47,155 nt of DNA, taken from positions 1-47,155 of the forward strand of contig JBHOQW010000221.1 in NCBI GenBank assembly GCA_042408665.1. The letters are read 5' to 3'. Position 1 is the stretch's first letter, and the number at the start of each line of letters is the position of its first letter. The notes below the pieces were generated by a model. It ran no database searches and had not been told where the DNA came from. It saw nothing but the letters and a program-made list of their open reading frames with translations. Source of the DNA: CAUJGQ01 sp042408665 (GTDB taxonomy: Bacteria > Chloroflexota > Dehalococcoidia > CAUJGQ01). This document shows, in pieces, positions 24,478 through 33,021 of this stretch. The position numbers and the translations under genes are program-made.

Positions 24478-25938
24478 ATGTGCCGTATCACCCAGCTTCC
24501 TGAAGGTCTTACGTTTGATGATGTGCTGCTGGTGCCGGCCTACTCTGAGGTGTTGCCGCGTGACGTGAGCACGGCCACCCAGATCACTCCCAACATCCGG
24601 CTGGCGATCCCGATCATGTCGGCGGCGATGGACACGGTTACCGAGTCGCGCATGGCGATCATGCTGGCGCGGCTGGGCGGGATCGGGGTCATTCACCGGA
24701 ACCTGTCGCCGGAGGAGCAGGCCGCCGAGGTAGATCGCGTCAAACGCTCGCAGGCGGGCATGATCACCCACCCCGTGCACATCCCGCCGGACGCAACGGT
24801 GGGCGATGCCCGCCTCCTGATGGAACGCTTTCACGTCTCCGGCCTGCCCGTCACCGATGACGACGGGCGGCTGGTGGGTATCGTCACCAACCGGGATATC
24901 CGCTTCGAGGAGCGCAACGACCGGCCCGTGCGCGAGGTGATGACGCGCGAGGGGCTGATCACGGCGCGCGAGGGCACCACGCTGGAGGAGGCGCAGGAGA
25001 TCTTCCGCCGCCACCGCATCGAAAAGCTGCCGATCGTCGATGACCGCGGCATCCTGCGCGGCCTGATCACCGTCAAAGACCTGGGCAAGCGCGCCCGCTA
25101 CCCGGACGCCACCAAGGACAGTCAGGGGCGCCTGCAGGTGGCCGCCGCGGTGGGGGTGGGCGAAGAGGCGATCCGGCGTGCTGAGCTGCTGGAAGAAGCC
25201 GGGGTGGACGCCATCGTGGTGGACACGGCGCACGGCCACGCCAAGGCGGTGCTGGACACCGTGCGCATCCTCCGCGACCGCACGCGGGTGGACATCATCG
25301 CCGGCAATGTGGCCACAGGTGAGGGGGCGCGCGCGCTGGCCGAGGCGGGCGCCCATGCGGTCAAGGTCGGGGTTGGTCCCGGCTCCATCTGCACCACCCG
25401 GGTGGTGGCGGGCGTGGGCATGCCCCAGCTCAGCGCCATCTCCGAGTGCGCGGCAGCGGTGGCCGACCTGGGTGTGGGGGTGATCGGCGACGGCGGCATC
25501 CGCCACTCGGGCGATATCCCCAAGGCGCTGGCGGCGGGGGCGGATGCGGTGATGCTGGGCAGCCTGCTGGCGGGGACGGACGAAAGCCCGGGAGAGGTGG
25601 TGTTCGAGCGCGGCGAGGGCTACAAAGAGTATCGCGGTATGGGCTCGCTGCGCGCGATGATGGGGCGCGGCTACTCCCGCGACCGCTACCGGCAGGAGCA
25701 CGTGGAGGATGCCGGCAAGCTGGTGCCGGAAGGCGTGGAGGCGCGGGTGCCGTACCGCGGGCCGCTGGAGCGGCTGATCCACCAGCTTGTGGGTGGCCTG
25801 CGCGCCGGTATGGGCTACCTCGGCTGCCCGGACATCGCCTCGCTGCGCAAGGTGCGCATGGTGCGGGTCACCGTCGCCGGACAACGGGAGGGCCAGCCGC
25901 ACAGCGTGGAGGTCATGGAGAGCCAGCCGTTCGTGTGA
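24478..25938 (+). CDS. guaB: IMP dehydrogenase
   Basis: A 486-aa enzyme that oxidises IMP to XMP with NAD+, the committed step to GTP. The catalytic loop GVGPGSICTTRVV carries Cys305. The N-terminal barrel starts with LTFDDVLLVPAYS, two CBS domains occupy about residues 95-205, and the flap/Arg region reads GMGSLRAMMGRGYSRDRY. Starts at ATG 24478, 10 nt after AAGGAG. Normal length. A long leader in front suggests regulation, and the nearby Rel protein makes (p)ppGpp from GTP and GDP. Confidence 0.97.
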   Translation: MCRITQLPEGLTFDDVLLVPAYSEVLPRDVSTATQITPNIRLAIPIMSAAMDTVTESRMAIMLARLGGIGVIHRNLSPEEQAAEVDRVKRSQAGMITHPVHIPPDATVGDARLLMERFHVSGLPVTDDDGRLVGIVTNRDIRFEERNDRPVREVMTREGLITAREGTTLEEAQEIFRRHRIEKLPIVDDRGILRGLITVKDLGKRARYPDATKDSQGRLQVAAAVGVGEEAIRRAELLEEAGVDAIVVDTAHGHAKAVLDTVRILRDRTRVDIIAGNVATGEGARALAEAGAHAVKVGVGPGSICTTRVVAGVGMPQLSAISECAAAVADLGVGVIGDGGIRHSGDIPKALAAGADAVMLGSLLAGTDESPGEVVFERGEGYKEYRGMGSLRAMMGRGYSRDRYRQEHVEDAGKLVPEGVEARVPYRGPLERLIHQLVGGLRAGMGYLGCPDIASLRKVRMVRVTVAGQREGQPHSVEVMESQPFV

Positions 25939-25959
25939 AGTTCCCCCGGAGGATGGGGT

Positions 25960-26355
25960 ATGTCTGCCATCACCTGTCCTGCATGGCGTGACGACACGCG
26001 GGCGCGGGCCATCGATGCCTTCCGCCTGGCGTGGGAGCGCGCGCCCGCGGCCGGCCGCGCTGCCCTTTTGGACGCCGCCGCCCGCGGCGCGGTGGGGCAT
26101 CGCTGGGAGACGGGCCGGTACGCCTGCGTGCTGGCCTTGCTGGTGGCGCCGGCGCTCAAGCCCGGCGAGCCGGTGAAGGCCGGCGCCTATCGGCTGTTCG
26201 GATGGGAGGTCACGGAGGACTTCCCCGCCACGTGGGATGCCGGCGGCGTAACCCTGACCGAGCTGCTCGCGGCCGTGGGCGTGCGCCTGCCTGAGCGCGC
26301 TGACGGCCGACGGGCCGGCTGGCGCTGGCGGCCGGTGACCGCGCGCGGCGAGTAA
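25960..26355 (+). CDS. Hypothetical protein downstream of guaB
   Basis: A 131-aa cytosolic protein beginning at ATG 21 bp after the guaB stop, with GGAGG about 8 nt upstream, so it probably shares the guaB transcript. No membrane segment or signal is visible. The chain is Ala/Arg-rich with several Trp residues (CPAWRDD, RLAWERAP, GHRWETGRY, FGWEVTEDFPATWD) and a central helix-rich part. I do not recognise a family. The stop lies 14 bp from the stop of the convergent tetR gene. Confidence 0.6.
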   Translation: MSAITCPAWRDDTRARAIDAFRLAWERAPAAGRAALLDAAARGAVGHRWETGRYACVLALLVAPALKPGEPVKAGAYRLFGWEVTEDFPATWDAGGVTLTELLAAVGVRLPERADGRRAGWRWRPVTARGE

Positions 26356-26369
26356 GTACCGGGGGCGGC

Positions 26370-27023
26370 TCACTCTCCGTTGGGCCGTGGCGGTGCGGTG
26401 CCGGGAGGGGGTGGCGCGTCGCGCCGCGGCTGCTCGAGGCCGTGCAGGAGGGTATCGAGCAGGGCGGCGGCGATCTCCTCGGCGGTGCGGCCGTGACGCA
26501 GGTCGGCGAACGACCACGGGGTGAACACCCCGCCCAGCATGGCCGTCGCCACGTCGGCGTCGACGCCCGGCCGGAAGCGGCCCTCGGCGATGCCGCGCCG
26601 GATCAGGTCGGTGATGCGGCGTTTGAAGGCGGCGCGGCGGGCGTGGCGCGCGGCGGCGCGCACCGCCGGGGGGTGCCCCTCGAGCGCCGCGGCCATCACG
26701 CTTCCGAAGCGTTCGGCGACGTGCAGGCTGCGGCGCACGAACGTGTGCAGGGCCTCCACCACGTCCGGTTGGGCGAGCGCTGCATCGAGCGCCGCCTCAC
26801 ACTGGGCCACCGCCTCCTCCACCACAGCGGTGAGCAGGTCTTCTTTGCTGGGGAAGTGGTTGTACACCGTGCCGACGGCTAAGCCGGCGCGCTCCGCGAC
26901 CTCGCGGATCTCGGCGTCGGCACCGCGCTCGGCAAACACCGCCACCGCGGCGTCGAGCAGCCGCTGGCGGTTGGCGCGCGCATCGGCGCGCTCGGCGGGT
27001 GGCGTCGGGCGAGGCTCCCTCAC
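26370..27023 (-). CDS. TetR-family transcriptional repressor
   Basis: A 217-aa regulator. The N-terminal helix-turn-helix (about residues 17-63) is clear: RQRLLDAAVAVFAERG, then IREVAERAGLAVGTVYNHFPSKEDLL. The C-terminal ligand domain is helical and diverged; a Pro-rich tail closes it. It faces the MFS exporter gene across 96 bp with a perfect palindrome, the classic layout for a drug-responsive repressor controlling itself and its pump. The GTG start coincides with the position expected for the transcript start, and no Shine-Dalgarno is visible. Confidence 0.92.
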   Translation of the reverse strand: MREPRPTPPAERADARANRQRLLDAAVAVFAERGADAEIREVAERAGLAVGTVYNHFPSKEDLLTAVVEEAVAQCEAALDAALAQPDVVEALHTFVRRSLHVAERFGSVMAAALEGHPPAVRAAARHARRAAFKRRITDLIRRGIAEGRFRPGVDADVATAMLGGVFTPWSFADLRHGRTAEEIAAALLDTLLHGLEQPRRDAPPPPGTAPPRPNGE

Positions 27024-27029
27024 GGCTGT

Positions 27030-27058
27030 ACTGTACCCGTCCTTAGGGCCGTTGACAA
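27030..27058 (-). promoter_or_regulatory. Promoter for tetR (possibly leaderless)
   Basis: On the minus strand TTGTCA (27058-27053), 17 bp, TACAGT (27035-27030). Transcription would begin about 7 bp later at 27023, which is the first base of the GTG start. Its -35 overlaps the -35 of the opposing exporter promoter. Confidence 0.55.
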
Positions 27059-27080
27059 GAACATGAATTCATGTTCAGAT
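27052..27080 (+). promoter_or_regulatory. Promoter for the MFS exporter
   Basis: A perfect TTGACA (27052-27057) is followed after 17 bp by TCAGAT (27075-27080), a weak -10. The 18-bp operator palindrome fills the spacer, so a bound repressor would block RNA polymerase. Confidence 0.55.
27059..27076. promoter_or_regulatory. TetR operator: perfect 18-bp palindrome
   Basis: GAACATGAATTCATGTTC reads identically on both strands. It lies between the -35 and -10 of the exporter promoter and 1 bp from the tetR -35. It is AT-rich compared with its surroundings. TetR-family dimers bind such sites; binding by the adjacent repressor is inferred. Confidence 0.75.
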
Positions 27081-27119
27081 CGTTGCTAACGACCCGTACC
27101 GGTGCGGTTGGAGGACGGC

Positions 27120-28739
27120 ATGGCGGATGCCAGGTTGCAGGCGCGGGAGGGAGCGCCGGCGGCGCCCCTCTCGCACACCCAGGTCTTGGTCGTGTTCAGC
27201 GGTCTGATGCTGGGCATGCTGCTGGCGGCGCTGGACCAGACCATCGTGTCCACGGCGCTGCCGACCATTGTGGGTGAGCTGGGCGGCCTCAACCACCTCT
27301 CTTGGGTGGTCACCGCCTACCTGCTTACCTCCACGGCTTCGGTGCCGCTCTACGGCAAAATCAGCGACCTGTACGGGCGCAAGATCATCTTCCAGTTCGC
27401 CATCGCCGTGTTTCTGGTCGGCTCGGCGCTGTGCGGCCTGGCCCAGAACCTTGGCGAACTGATCCTGTTCCGCGGCCTGCAGGGCCTGGGCGGCGGTGGG
27501 CTGATGGTGATCGCGCAGGCGATCATCGGCGACATCGTGTCGCCGCGTGAGCGGGGTCGCTACCAGGGCTTCACCGGCGCCGTGTTCGCCCTGGCCAGCG
27601 TGGCCGGGCCGCTGCTGGGCGGCTTCTTCGTCGACAACGCATCCTGGCGGTGGATCTTTTACATCAACCTGCCGCTGGGGGTGGTGGCGCTGGGGGTGAC
27701 CACCTCGGTGCTCAACCTGCCCTTTCGGCGGGTGCCGCACGCCGTGGATTACCTGGGTTCCGCCCTGCTGGTGGCGGCCGTCACCTGCTTCTTGCTGGTG
27801 GCGGTGTGGGGCGGCAGCGAGTACCCGTGGGGCTCCACCCAGATCATCGGGCTGGCCGTGGCGGGGACGCTGTTCCTGATCGCGTTCCTGTGGCAGGAGC
27901 GGCGGGCGCCGGAGCCGATCCTGCCCCTGCGCCTGTTCCGGGTGCGGGTGTTCACCGTGGCCAGCGTGGCCGGGTTCATCATCGGCGTGGCCATGTTCGG
28001 TGCCATCGTCTTCCTGCCCCTGTACCTGCAGGCGGTGAAGGGCGTCGCCGCCACCCGCTCCGGCCTACTGCTCACCCCGATGATGCTCGGCATCGTGACC
28101 GCCTCGGTGAGTTCGGGCATCGTCATCTCGCGCACCGGACGGTACCGCTTGTTCCCCATCATCGGCTCGGCCATCGTCTGTGTGGGCATGTTTCTGCTCT
28201 CCCGCCTGAGCAGCACGACCCCGCAGCCGGTGGTCTCGCTGTACATGGTGGTGGTCGGCCTGGGCATCGGCCAGGTGATGCAGGTGCTGATTCTGGCCGT
28301 GCAGAACGCCGTCGAACACCGTGACCTGGGCACGGCCACCTCGGCGGCCAACTTCTTCCGCTCGTTGGGCGGCGTGTTCGGCACCGCGCTGTTCGGCGCG
28401 GTGCTCACCAACCGGCTGAACCACTACCTGCCCCAGTTCATCAGCCCTGAGCGGCTGGCCGGGATGCGCGCTGCCGGCAGCAACCTCTTCTCCAACAGCC
28501 CCGAGCAGTTACGGCACCTGCCGCCGGATATCTACGCCGGATTGGTCGAGGCCCTGGTGCGCGCCATCGATACCGTGTTCCTCATCGCGGTGCCGGTGGC
28601 GGTGTTGGCGTTCATCAGCACGTGGTTTCTGGAAGAGATCCCCCTGCGGCGCCATGCACACATCGGCGCGCTGGAGGGCGAGGCGGTGGCGGATCCGGAG
28701 GCCGAACCGGTGCCCGGCTCGACGCACGCCGGGGACTGA
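27120..28739 (+). CDS. MFS drug exporter, DHA2 (14-TM, EmrB/QacA) family
   Basis: A 539-aa proton-driven multidrug efflux protein with about 14 membrane helices. Motifs: LDQTIVSTALPTIVGEL in helix 1, WVVTAYLLTSTASVPLYGKISDLYGRK (motif A), LFRGLQGLGGGG, and RERGRYQGFTGAVFALASVAGPLLGG (motif C region). The start is ATG 27120, 5 nt after GGAGG; an upstream in-frame GTG at 27102 lies before that site. Control by the divergent TetR protein is implied by the shared palindrome. Substrate unknown. Confidence 0.93.
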   Translation: MADARLQAREGAPAAPLSHTQVLVVFSGLMLGMLLAALDQTIVSTALPTIVGELGGLNHLSWVVTAYLLTSTASVPLYGKISDLYGRKIIFQFAIAVFLVGSALCGLAQNLGELILFRGLQGLGGGGLMVIAQAIIGDIVSPRERGRYQGFTGAVFALASVAGPLLGGFFVDNASWRWIFYINLPLGVVALGVTTSVLNLPFRRVPHAVDYLGSALLVAAVTCFLLVAVWGGSEYPWGSTQIIGLAVAGTLFLIAFLWQERRAPEPILPLRLFRVRVFTVASVAGFIIGVAMFGAIVFLPLYLQAVKGVAATRSGLLLTPMMLGIVTASVSSGIVISRTGRYRLFPIIGSAIVCVGMFLLSRLSSTTPQPVVSLYMVVVGLGIGQVMQVLILAVQNAVEHRDLGTATSAANFFRSLGGVFGTALFGAVLTNRLNHYLPQFISPERLAGMRAAGSNLFSNSPEQLRHLPPDIYAGLVEALVRAIDTVFLIAVPVAVLAFISTWFLEEIPLRRHAHIGALEGEAVADPEAEPVPGSTHAGD

Positions 28740-28778
28740 CGGGGCGCGCCGGGGGAGGGAGATGCGCCTAGGGCGGCG

Positions 28779-28796
28779 GCCGGCTATCATGCCGGC
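28779..28796. repeat. Inverted repeat in the MFS - acyl-CoA dehydrogenase gap
   Basis: GCCGGC arms flank TATCAT exactly. It could be a short hairpin after the exporter gene or an operator over a -10-like TATCAT for the dehydrogenase. No -35 is evident. Confidence 0.3.
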
Positions 28797-28834
28797 GTGC
28801 GGCACCCAAAGATAGCATGCGAGGACGGCTGACG

Positions 28835-30004
<1,170 letters not shown>

Positions 30005-30024
30005 TCGAGCGCGTTGCCATCCAT

Positions 30025-30058
30025 GACAGCGGCGCAGGCGGATGCTTGCGCCGCTGTC
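30025..30058. terminator. Bidirectional hairpin terminator
   Basis: A perfect 12-bp stem GACAGCGGCGCA/TGCGCCGCTGTC with a 10-nt loop lies between the convergent dehydrogenase and HD-GYP genes. The plus-strand side is followed by CGCTCTCT, a weak pyrimidine run. Confidence 0.65.
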
Positions 30059-30098
30059 CGCTCTCTAAGGAGCGGTGGAGGGGGAAGACGGGGCACTA

Positions 30099-31481
30099 TC
30101 AGCCGTGCAGCGCCGGGGCGGGCGGCCGGTGCGGCTTCTTGGCCGGCCGTTTCGATGGTCCGGAGGCGCGGCCTACCGCCCCACGCGGCGCGTCCACGTC
30201 CTGTCGGCTGCGGGCGGCATCCGTGGCCAGGTGGGGCCGCTCGTCCAACAGCGCCAGGAAGGCGTCCAGCACCACGGGGTCGAACTGGGTACCGCGGCCG
30301 CGCCGGAGCTGGGCGCGCGCCTGGGCTGGGTCGAGCGCGGGGCGGTAGGCGCGGTGCGAGGTCATCGCGTCCCACGCATCGACCACCGCCAGGATGCGCG
30401 CGCCGAGGGGGATGGCGTCGCCCACCAGGCCGTCCGGGTAGCCGCGGCCGTCGTAGCGCTCGTGGTGGTGGCGGACGATGGCGCAGCCGCGGGCGAACTC
30501 CGGAAATCGGGCCAGCAGACGCGCCCCGATCTCTGGGTGGGTGCGCATCTCCCGCCACTCTGGATCGCTCAGCGGGCCGGGCTTCATCAGGACCGACGAC
30601 TTGATGCCGATCTTGCCCACGTCGTGCACGCGGGCGGCGAGCGTCACCAGCTCGACCTCGGCCAGGGGCAGTGCAAGTCGCTCCGCGGTCAGGCGCGCCA
30701 GCTCCGCTACCCGTCGGCAGTGCTCTGCGGTGTAGTGGTCGCGCAGGTCGACGATATCCGCCAACTCTTCCAGGGCCGCGCGGGTCTGGACCCGCAACGC
30801 CACGCCGTCACGCAGCGCTCGCCAGGCGATGGCGGCCGGCGCCACGGCCAGGGGAAGCGCCCAGGCGTTCTGCATAGCGGCCAGCGCCACGATCACGCCG
30901 GTCAGCGCCAGCGCGAGCTCGCTCAGCAGGAGGTCGCGCTGGGGCAGCACCGCGCGGGTGAACGGGTTCCCGCGCAGGTGCACGGCCGTGATCGCGGTCA
31001 CGAGGGCGGTGGTTGCGGCCTGCATCGCGGCGATCGCGCCCAGCGCGGCGACCGGCTCGGCGGCCGGCGACGGCAGGGCGCGCAGCAGGGCCGCGTTGGT
31101 GACGCCGCCCAGGACGGCGCGGGTGGCGGCTACGGCCGCGTTGAACACCCACTGCACGACGGGCGCGCGGCGGCGGGCGTCGCCGGCCAGGGCACCGATC
31201 GTGAGGGTGGTCAGCGCCAGCGGTCCGGGCAGCAGTAGGACGGCCGCCACCTCCGGGATGGTACTGACGTTGGCCTTGCGGTTGGGGCCGATGTGCACGG
31301 GGAAGCGGTGTGCGCCAGCGATCAGGGCGGCGAGCAAGCACGCAGCGATGAGGGCCGGGATTCCCTGGGTGGAACCGACCGCCGCGCGGCCAAGCGGTGC
31401 GAGCGCCATCGCTCCTACCGCGACGGCGGCGACGAACAGGTAGAGCCGTGCCGGCAGGCGAGTGCGGGTGGCATGGGCCAT
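30099..31481 (-). CDS. Membrane-anchored HD-GYP domain protein (putative c-di-GMP phosphodiesterase)
   Basis: A 460-aa protein. The start is ATG 31481, directly behind GGAGGAGGG; a longer frame upstream is the tail of the previous gene read out of frame. Residues 11-220 hold several hydrophobic helices with a MASE-like pattern (VSTIPEVAAVLLLPGPLALTT region). The HD-GYP domain spans about 240-415: HD at 286-287 (VHDVGKIGIKS), HHH at 338-340, GYP at 347-349 (DGRGYPDGL), then ILAVVDAWDAMTSHRAYR. All signature residues are intact. A Pro/Lys-rich tail follows. It is 13 bp after a secreted-protein gene and likely co-translated. Confidence 0.9.
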   Translation of the reverse strand: MAHATRTRLPARLYLFVAAVAVGAMALAPLGRAAVGSTQGIPALIAACLLAALIAGAHRFPVHIGPNRKANVSTIPEVAAVLLLPGPLALTTLTIGALAGDARRRAPVVQWVFNAAVAATRAVLGGVTNAALLRALPSPAAEPVAALGAIAAMQAATTALVTAITAVHLRGNPFTRAVLPQRDLLLSELALALTGVIVALAAMQNAWALPLAVAPAAIAWRALRDGVALRVQTRAALEELADIVDLRDHYTAEHCRRVAELARLTAERLALPLAEVELVTLAARVHDVGKIGIKSSVLMKPGPLSDPEWREMRTHPEIGARLLARFPEFARGCAIVRHHHERYDGRGYPDGLVGDAIPLGARILAVVDAWDAMTSHRAYRPALDPAQARAQLRRGRGTQFDPVVLDAFLALLDERPHLATDAARSRQDVDAPRGAVGRASGPSKRPAKKPHRPPAPALHG

Positions 31482-31494
31482 AGACCCTCCTCCC

Positions 31495-31956
31495 TCACTG
31501 ACCAGACAGGGTGAACGGGACCACGAGGCGCGTGTTGGCGGTTCCCGTGGCGACGGTCGGCGCGGCGAGCGGCACACCGGCGCCGGTCAGGGGGGTGATC
31601 ACCGCCCGGACGGGGTACGAGACGGTCGCGGTGACGTCCACGATCACGGTGACGGGCAGGGGCCCGCGACCGTCCCAGGCGGGCGCGCTGGCGACGATCC
31701 GTGTCTGCATCGGGAACGCGCTCACATCGTCCACCACGACCGACCCGGCCACGTTGTTGGGAATCACGACCGTCAGCGTCGTGGTGCGCATGGTAAGCAC
31801 GTACTGGAGGGGCATCTGCACCTGGATGTCGACGAGGTGTCCGTTGACGGAGATCACAGGGTCGTCGGCGCACCACGTTTCGTAGGCCAGAGCGCGTGGG
31901 CCCGGCTGTAGCGAAAGGAGCAGCAGAGCGGGGATGAGGAGCCACCAGGCACGCAT
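31495..31956 (-). CDS. Small secreted protein, unknown family (ETWCADDP N-terminus)
   Basis: A 153-aa protein starting at ATG 31956 behind GGGAGGAGGG. Residues 1-24 are a signal peptide (MRAWWLLIPALLLLSLQ..., cleavage likely after ALA). The mature part starts YETWCADDPVISVNG and is predicted all-beta: alternating Val/Thr/Ile strands with no long helix. It has a single Cys and no lipobox. I do not recognise the family. Its TGA stop is embedded in the ribosome-binding region of the HD-GYP gene, so the two proteins are probably made together. An extracytoplasmic partner for the HD-GYP membrane domain is a hypothesis. Confidence 0.75.
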   Translation of the reverse strand: MRAWWLLIPALLLLSLQPGPRALAYETWCADDPVISVNGHLVDIQVQMPLQYVLTMRTTTLTVVIPNNVAGSVVVDDVSAFPMQTRIVASAPAWDGRGPLPVTVIVDVTATVSYPVRAVITPLTGAGVPLAAPTVATGTANTRLVVPFTLSGQ

Positions 31957-32074
31957 GCGTTCCCTCCTCCCTGGTGCGTACGCCGGTGGCCGTCGTGGCT
32001 GAGCCCTGGACTCTTCCGGCAACGTCGTTGTAGACAGATTGTCCGCCGATTAGGTTTCACTATCAAGGCAGATA

Positions 32075-32103
32075 AGTAACAAGTTAGTGATATATCAGTA
32101 ACA
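32075..32103. promoter_or_regulatory. AT-rich control region with direct repeats and a palindrome
   Basis: AGTAACA occurs at 32075-32081 and 32097-32103, 22 bp apart, about two helical turns. Between them TGATATATCA (32088-32097) is a perfect 10-bp palindrome, extendable to 18 bp with one symmetric mismatch pair. The flanks from about 32030 to 32105 are AT-rich in an otherwise GC-rich window. It lies about 120-150 bp upstream of the secreted-protein gene. No clear sigma-70 promoter is visible inside it. Confidence 0.5.
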
Positions 32104-32163
32104 TCAGGGCGGTGCCGCCCGCAATCCCGATCGCTAGGTAACGACGGACCAGCGGCGCCGCCC

Positions 32164-33021
32164 TCACGCCGTGATCACGGCCACACGTTCGATGCCGGCT
32201 AGATCGCGCGTAAACGACAGGGCCGCGCCGGGCAATCGCTCGGCCACGAGGTCGCGTAGCGGCTCGGCCTGGCCGAAACCGATCTCCAGGATGACCGTGC
32301 CGTGCCCACCGCGCAGGTGGGACGGCACCTGGCCCAGCAGCCGGTCGATGACGCGCAGCCCGTCCGGACCGCCGTCCAACGCCTGGCGCGGCTCGTGGTC
32401 GCGCACCTCCGGCTGCAGGGAGGGGATGACCTCGCTGGGGATGTAGGGCAGGTTGGCAGCCACGATGTCCACCGGCTCATGCACCGGCTGCAGCAGGTCG
32501 CCCTGCAGGAACGTGACGCGACCGGCCAGGCGCAGCCGCCGGGCGTTGAGGTCGGCGACGGCCAGCGCGGCCGGCGAGCAGTCCACGGCCAGCACGCGCA
32601 GGGCGGGCAGGTGTTGGGCCACCGCCAGGGCAATGGCGCCGCAGCCGGTGCCGACGTCCACCAGCGTCACCCGCTCTTGGCGGGCGAGCAGCGCACGGCC
32701 GACGCGCACCGCCTCCTCCACCACGTGCTCCGTCTCCGGCCGAGGGATGAGCACGCCCGGCGCCACAAACAGGTCCAGGCCGTAGAACTCGCGGTGACCG
32801 GTGAGGTAGGCGGTGGGCACGTGCGCGCGGCGGCGGTCCAGCAGGCGGCGGAAGCGCCGCTCGTCCTCTGGGTCAAGCTCGTCCTGCAGGCGCAGGAACA
32901 GGTGGGCGCGGGAGAGGCCGAGCGTGTGGCGGAGGAGCACCTCCGCCTCCAGCTCAGCGTCGTCGATGCCCGCCATCCGCAGCGCCGCCGCGCCGCGGCG
33001 CAGCGCCTCGGCGACGGTCAC
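32164..33021 (-). CDS. prmC: Release factor glutamine methyltransferase
   Basis: A 285-aa SAM-dependent N5-glutamine methyltransferase that modifies the GGQ glutamine of release factors. An N-terminal helical domain precedes the Rossmann domain with VDVGTGCGAIALAVA. The substrate motif NPPY reads NLPY here (residues 190-193). LIPRPETEHVVEEA is the conserved linker. The GTG start overlaps the prfA stop (GTGA), coupling it to its substrate's gene, the usual bacterial arrangement. Confidence 0.93.
   Translation of the reverse strand: MTVAEALRRGAAALRMAGIDDAELEAEVLLRHTLGLSRAHLFLRLQDELDPEDERRFRRLLDRRRAHVPTAYLTGHREFYGLDLFVAPGVLIPRPETEHVVEEAVRVGRALLARQERVTLVDVGTGCGAIALAVAQHLPALRVLAVDCSPAALAVADLNARRLRLAGRVTFLQGDLLQPVHEPVDIVAANLPYIPSEVIPSLQPEVRDHEPRQALDGGPDGLRVIDRLLGQVPSHLRGGHGTVILEIGFGQAEPLRDLVAERLPGAALSFTRDLAGIERVAVITA

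Noticed and set aside
23974..26517. An 847-codon open frame antisense to guaB
   Set aside because: Composition is His/Arg/Gln-rich noise typical of the reverse of GC-rich genes; guaB is certain on the other strand.
28785..28790. TATCAT as a promoter for the acyl-CoA dehydrogenase
   Set aside because: No -35 at proper spacing, and the hexamer lies in the loop of an inverted repeat; kept only as a repeat.
32030..32105. Phage attachment site or island boundary in the AT-rich stretch
   Set aside because: No integrase, tRNA or distant matching repeat; flanking genes are core genes on the same strand.
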